Source: Panacagrimonas sp.
Lineage (GTDB): Bacteria; Pseudomonadota; Gammaproteobacteria; Nevskiales; Nevskiaceae
Assembly (NCBI GenBank): GCA_021773655.1
Contig: JAJFJX010000201.1
Span: forward strand, 1 to 7,273
Direction of reading: 5' to 3'
DNA: 7,273 nucleotides
Made by a program: the position numbers and the translations under genes. The notes under the pieces are model-generated. The model searched no databases and had not been told where the DNA came from. It worked only from the letters and a program-made list of their open reading frames with translations. Shown here in pieces: positions 6,740-7,273 of the stretch. Within the stretch, counting starts at the first letter, position 1; every line of letters starts with the position of its first letter.

Positions 6740-7026
6740 GCCCCAAGGTCCGGCCAGGAACGCCACGGTTTGGCCGACAACCGATCCGGGTCGATGTTCC
6801 GGCCCATGGCTGCGTCGGCGCGGCCCGGAATCGCCGGATCGTCCAGACTGACCACCCGCGGCCGCATGATCAGCGCCAGCGACTTGTCGGCCCGCTCGAT
6901 CGCCACCAGCGGCACGCCCACGCCGGCCAGGATCCCGAGGTCCCGCAGCACCGGCCACGGCAGCGTCCGGCACCGCCGGAATCGTGGATGGTCTGGATGG
7001 AGTATTGCCAAGTCGTAACGTACCAT
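6649..7026 (-). CDS. Unknown protein, probably a truncated or fused gene
   Basis: From the ATG at 7026 this frame gives 125 residues. Up to about residue 97 it reads like true protein, with strongly G/C-rich third positions and segments such as VLRDLGILAGVGVPLVAIER and MGRNIDPDRLSAKPWRSWP. I recognise no family. The last 30 or so residues (serine, arginine and cysteine rich) are only the reverse of the 3' end of the HD gene, so the natural C-terminus is probably lost and the frame runs on into a neighbour. The 90-base convergent overlap supports a recombination breakpoint near 6740. The frame is open further upstream to 7140, but that part is not protein-like. No clear ribosome site precedes 7026. 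Confidence 0.4.
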   Translation of the reverse strand: MVRYDLAILHPDHPRFRRCRTLPWPVLRDLGILAGVGVPLVAIERADKSLALIMRPRVVSLDDPAIPGRADAAMGRNIDPDRLSAKPWRSWPDLGAYQNFADSRSTERCRLRRADTSRCSKKSSV

Positions 7027-7094
7027 ACCGATATTTGATGCCCACCCTGAGCCTGATCGATGAGGTATCGAACACGAGGAAGGCGGGTGCATGA

Positions 7095-7217
7095 CGGACT
7101 TGGTGGGTCCAAGGCCTGTTCCGCGAGTCGCGGCTGCCACGCATCGCGCCCGTCACCGAGCAGATGATTCTCTCCTTCATCAGCGAGAAGGTGCTGGGCC
7201 TACCCAAGTCGTACTGA
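7095..7217 (+). pseudogene. Orphan C-terminus of a probable acyl-CoA dehydrogenase
   Basis: The last 34 codons before the TGA at 7215-7217 read LFRESRLPRIAPV, TEQMILSFIS, EKVLGLPKSY. The FRxSR-x-x-RI pattern followed by a T-E-Q-M-I helix and a VLGLP end fits the C-terminus of FAD-dependent acyl-CoA dehydrogenases. The frame opens only at 7095, so the FAD and substrate domains are absent. One frame over, just upstream (7067-7105), GIEHEEGGCMTDLV could be the preceding GG-x-G-Y-like stretch, implying a frameshift at about 7105-7115. No start codon or ribosome site makes this a gene in its own right. The family call rests on recalled motif shape, not a search. Confidence 0.42.
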
Positions 7218-7226
7218 GGACGGCCG

Positions 7227-7249
7227 GGAGACGGGCCTGTGGAGACGGG
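7227..7249 (+). repeat. Short direct repeat GGAGACGGG x2
   Basis: GGAGACGGG occurs at 7227-7235 and 7241-7249, 14 bases apart, just after the orphan dehydrogenase stop. It is too short and GC-rich to interpret. The purine-rich copies could include a ribosome site for a gene beginning beyond the window. Confidence 0.3.
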
Positions 7250-7273
7250 AGCCGAAGCAGCCAGCCACCGCGC

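Noticed and set aside
7057..7071. Inverted repeat TCGAT-GAGGT-ATCGA
   Set aside because: A five-base stem is too short to separate from chance, and no nearby promoter or regulator gives it meaning.
6083..7207. Long minus-strand open frame across the COG4339-like gene and the 3' end
   Set aside because: It is antisense to a well-supported gene and has a composition typical of shadow frames.

Overview
The window is GC-rich throughout, with strongly G/C-biased third codon positions in every convincing gene. Together with the gene content (ExeM-type secreted nuclease, LysR regulator, CobB-like sirtuin, COG4339-type HD protein, acyl-CoA dehydrogenase remnant) this suggests a high-GC proteobacterium, most likely a gammaproteobacterium. 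That assignment is an inference; no rRNA or tRNA gene was seen to settle it.

Layout. (1) 150-2999 (+) encodes a large secreted multidomain nuclease: Sec signal, lamin-tail domain, OB-type region, endonuclease/exonuclease/phosphatase (EEP) domain and eight C-terminal RTX nonapeptides. A hairpin follows its stop. (2) 3159-4052 (-) encodes a LysR-type regulator, convergent to the nuclease. It is divergent from (3) 4160-4693 (+), a small HD-superfamily phosphohydrolase. A T-N11-A dyad lies between the two starts, so LysR control of the HD gene is the simplest reading. (4) 4694-5345 has no intact gene. It holds a possible folded RNA (4741-4844) and, on the minus strand, a small coding-like stretch broken by frame changes (4940-5236), one of them at a run of six G. 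(5) 5346-6119 (+) encodes a zinc-containing Sir2-family NAD-dependent deacylase. Its stop overlaps by ATGA the start of (6) 6116-6739 (+), a COG4339-like HD-superfamily protein whose HD motif reads HN. (7) 6740-7273 looks like a mosaic of remnants: a coding-like minus-strand frame that runs into the 3' end of the HD gene, and the orphan C-terminus of what looks like an acyl-CoA dehydrogenase.

How they fit together. The nuclease probably acts outside the cell in DNA scavenging or biofilm turnover and is independent of its neighbours. The LysR-HD pair and the sirtuin-HD pair are two separate small units, each centred on an HD-fold protein. The sirtuin-HD translational coupling is the most system-like arrangement here: it would join NAD-dependent protein deacylation to a metal-dependent hydrolase of unknown substrate. 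The sirtuin has the normal zinc-cysteine deacylase layout, so I do not call it a SIR2 anti-phage effector.
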